From Cellulomonas sp. HZM (GTDB lineage: Bacteria > Actinomycetota > Actinomycetes > Actinomycetales > Cellulomonadaceae), in the NCBI RefSeq assembly GCF_000708885.1, contig NZ_JEOE01000005.1, positions 78,336 to 142,335 on the forward strand: a stretch of 64,000 bases of DNA, given 5' to 3'. Positions 62,456 through 64,000 of this stretch are shown here, one piece after another. A program made the position numbers and the translations under genes. The notes under the pieces were generated by a model, which was not told where the DNA came from, searched no databases, and saw nothing but the letters and a program-made list of their open reading frames with translations. The stretch's first letter is position 1. Each line of letters starts with the position of its first letter.

Positions 62456-63760
62456 GTGGTGCTGCTGTCCCTCGTCGCATCGCACCACGAGCTGGACCTG
62501 GCCGTGCTGGAACGTCTCTCGTCGGACGTGCACGCCGTCGGTCGTGAGCTCGTCGGTGCGGCGACCTCGATCTCCGGTGCCGTCGTCCTGGCGACGTGCA
62601 ACCGGTTCGAGCTGTACCTGGACGTCGCCGACGCGGCCGACGCCCCCGCTGCCCGCACTGCCGCGGCCCGGACGGTCGCGGCGCGGTCCGGGTACCCGGT
62701 CGAGGCGGTCGCCGCGCACCTCACCGCGCTGACCGACACGTCCGCCGCGGGGCACCTGTTCGCCGTCGCGTCCGGGCTCGAGTCGATGGTCGTCGGCGAG
62801 CGCGAGATCGCCGGCCAGGTGCGCCGGGCGCTGACCGCCGCGCGCCGCGACGGCACGACGACCGGCGACCTCGAGTCGCTGTTCCAGGCGGCGTCCCGCG
62901 TGTCCCGCGCGGTCGACGCCCGCACCGGGCTCGGCGGCACGGGCCGCTCGGTCGTCGGCGTCGCGCTCGACATCGCGGCCTCCGGGCTGCCCGACTGGTC
63001 CGACGTGCGGTGCGTGCTCGTCGGCACCGGGTCGTACGCGGGCGCGTCGCTCGCCGCGCTCAAGGCGCGCGGGGTGACCGACGTGCGTGTGTACTCGCCG
63101 AGCGGCCGGGCGTCGCAGTTCGCTTCGGCGCGTGGCGTGCGGGCCGTCCCGTCCGGTGCGGACCTCGCCTCCGAGGTCGCCGGGGTGGACCTCGTCGTCG
63201 CGTGCTCCGGCGCTGCGGGGGCGGTGCTCGAGGTCGACGCGCTCGCGTCCGCGCGGTCCGACGACGCCCGGCCCCTGACCGTCGTCGACCTCGCGCTGCG
63301 CCACGACGTGGACCCGGGCGTGCGTGAGCTGCCCGGCGTCCGGCTCGTGTCGTTGCACACCGTCGCGCAGCACGCGCCCGCCGAGCACGCCGCGGTCCAG
63401 ACCGCACGCACGCTGGTCGACAACGCCGCGCAGGACTACGAGGGCGACCGGCGCGTGCGCGAGTGGAACCCCGCCGTCCTCGCGGAGCGCACGCGCGTGC
63501 TCGGTGGGCTCGAGTCCGCGCTGCAGGCGCTGCCCGACGAGGCACGCGACGAGCGCACCGAGCGCGCTCTGCGTCGCCGCACGCGTGCCGCGCTGCATGC
63601 GCCGACGATCCGTGCGCGCGAGGCGGCCCGCGCGGGGGACACCGCCGCGTACGCGTCCGCGCTGGCCGAGCTGGCGACGGTCGCGGTGCCTGGCATGCCG
63701 GCTGTCGGTGCCCAGTCCGCGGCGCGGTCGCACGACGAGCCGACGAGCGCGACGGCCTGA
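62456..63760 (+). CDS. hemA: Glutamyl-tRNA reductase
   Basis: The 434-residue enzyme makes glutamate-1-semialdehyde from glutamyl-tRNA. It has VLATCNRFELYLDV with the catalytic Cys, the substrate loop SGLESMVVGEREIAGQVRRA, the NADPH-domain glycine region CVLVGTGSYAGASLAAL, and the C-terminal dimerisation helix TLVDNAAQDYEGDRRVREW. GTG 62456 is favoured; GTG 62459 is adjacent. It is divergent from the hemE operon and the first committed step of that pathway. Confidence 0.95.
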   Translation: MVLLSLVASHHELDLAVLERLSSDVHAVGRELVGAATSISGAVVLATCNRFELYLDVADAADAPAARTAAARTVAARSGYPVEAVAAHLTALTDTSAAGHLFAVASGLESMVVGEREIAGQVRRALTAARRDGTTTGDLESLFQAASRVSRAVDARTGLGGTGRSVVGVALDIAASGLPDWSDVRCVLVGTGSYAGASLAALKARGVTDVRVYSPSGRASQFASARGVRAVPSGADLASEVAGVDLVVACSGAAGAVLEVDALASARSDDARPLTVVDLALRHDVDPGVRELPGVRLVSLHTVAQHAPAEHAAVQTARTLVDNAAQDYEGDRRVREWNPAVLAERTRVLGGLESALQALPDEARDERTERALRRRTRAALHAPTIRAREAARAGDTAAYASALAELATVAVPGMPAVGAQSAARSHDEPTSATA

Positions 63761-63904
63761 GCGTCGCGTCGTCGAGGTCCGCCGCCTGGTCGTGGCACTC
63801 GGCGGCGATCGAGTGTCTGCGCGCTCTCGTCGAGCCGTCCACAGGCACGTGGTTGCGCTGTCTTGTCCACAGGGTGTTTTCGCAGATCAGGTGCTGTTTC
63901 TGGG

Positions 63905-63934
63905 TTGACCCGGGGTGTCCGGTTCGGGTAGATT
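63905..63934 (+). promoter_or_regulatory. Promoter of the gene at the right edge
   Basis: TTGACC (63905-63910), 18 nt, TAGATT (63929-63934), then 7 nt to ATG 63942. GTTCGAA at the start codon is half of an actinobacterial SOS-type site, but the matching half is absent. From 63,761 to here I see no gene. Confidence 0.5.
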
Positions 63935-63941
63935 CATACGC

Positions 63942-64000
63942 ATGTTCGAAGTCCCTGGTTCGCCTCGTGAGGGCGTCGTTGATGACCGGCTGGTGCTGGT
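63942..64000 (+). CDS. Start of an unidentified protein (cut by window edge)
   Basis: The ATG at 63942, 7 nt after TAGATT, opens a frame of at least 19 codons (MFEVPGSPREGVVDDRLVLV). Start signals are good, but too little is present for a family call. The short MFE-type opening would suit a DUF222/HNH (13E12-type) gene common in related genomes; this is only a guess. Confidence 0.45.
   Translation, partial: MFEVPGSPREGVVDDRLVL

Noticed and set aside
63836..63871. TTGTCCACA and CGTCCACA, DnaA-box-like
   Set aside because: Only two sites, no clustered boxes, no dnaA/dnaN neighbours; not enough for an origin.

Overview
The window is very GC-rich and tightly packed. It has GC-ending codons, many GTG starts, 4-nt ATGA/GTGA overlaps and many starts placed 6-8 nt after a TANNNT box. 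Gene content is that of a free-living, carbohydrate-degrading actinobacterium in the Micrococcales; Cellulomonas or a close relative is the most likely source, inferred from family content only. I found no rRNA, tRNA, CRISPR array, prophage or transposase gene.

Layout. 1-7.1 kb: partial M3 peptidase, hexapeptide-repeat protein, small membrane proteins, GyrI-like protein, GT-C glycosyltransferase, methyltransferase, TfoX-like protein and an ArsR/SRPBCC pair. 7.2-13.1 kb: NlpC/P60 hydrolase with a long, possibly riboswitch-bearing leader, a LacI regulator divergent from a secreted GH13 amylase with starch-binding modules, two tandem crcB fluoride channels and a universal stress protein. 13.3-22.0 kb: one gene for a 2,898-residue DUF11-repeat surface protein. 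22.3-35.3 kb: GH3 glucosidase, a MarR-MFS-isochorismatase-like operon, GH30 glycosidase divergent from its own LacI regulator, an orphan protein and a secreted beta-helix protein. 35.4-45.8 kb: YciI-like protein, SDR, MecA-type penicillin-binding lipoprotein, a 1,364-residue GH87-like beta-helix enzyme, acyltransferase, CsbD, and a GEMM (c-di-GMP-I type) riboswitch in front of a 47-residue ORF. 45.8-55.4 kb: LPG-synthase/pseudokinase-like membrane protein, HdeD, CPBP protease, a copper operon (csoR-copZ-copA) with a CsoR box, an Rrf2/TauE pair and an RDD protein. 55.4-63.8 kb: haem biosynthesis, with hemE-hemG-hemC-hemD-hemB-hemL on the minus strand divergent from hemA; together they cover most steps from glutamyl-tRNA to protoporphyrin. 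A new gene begins at 63,942.

The main unexplained signal is a dispersed 68-bp palindromic element with fixed 23-22-23 architecture and a shared loop core GTCCAGAC. Three copies lie after gene ends. Two lie inside genes (copA and the haem-pathway oxidase), where they are read in the same frame and give a related 23-residue peptide. A sixth 68-bp hairpin may be a diverged relative. The other notable signals are the riboswitch-controlled micro-ORF, whose P1 stem overlaps the putative Shine-Dalgarno, the widespread leaderless-type starts, and a paired CTGAC-N5-GTCAG dyad upstream of hemC.
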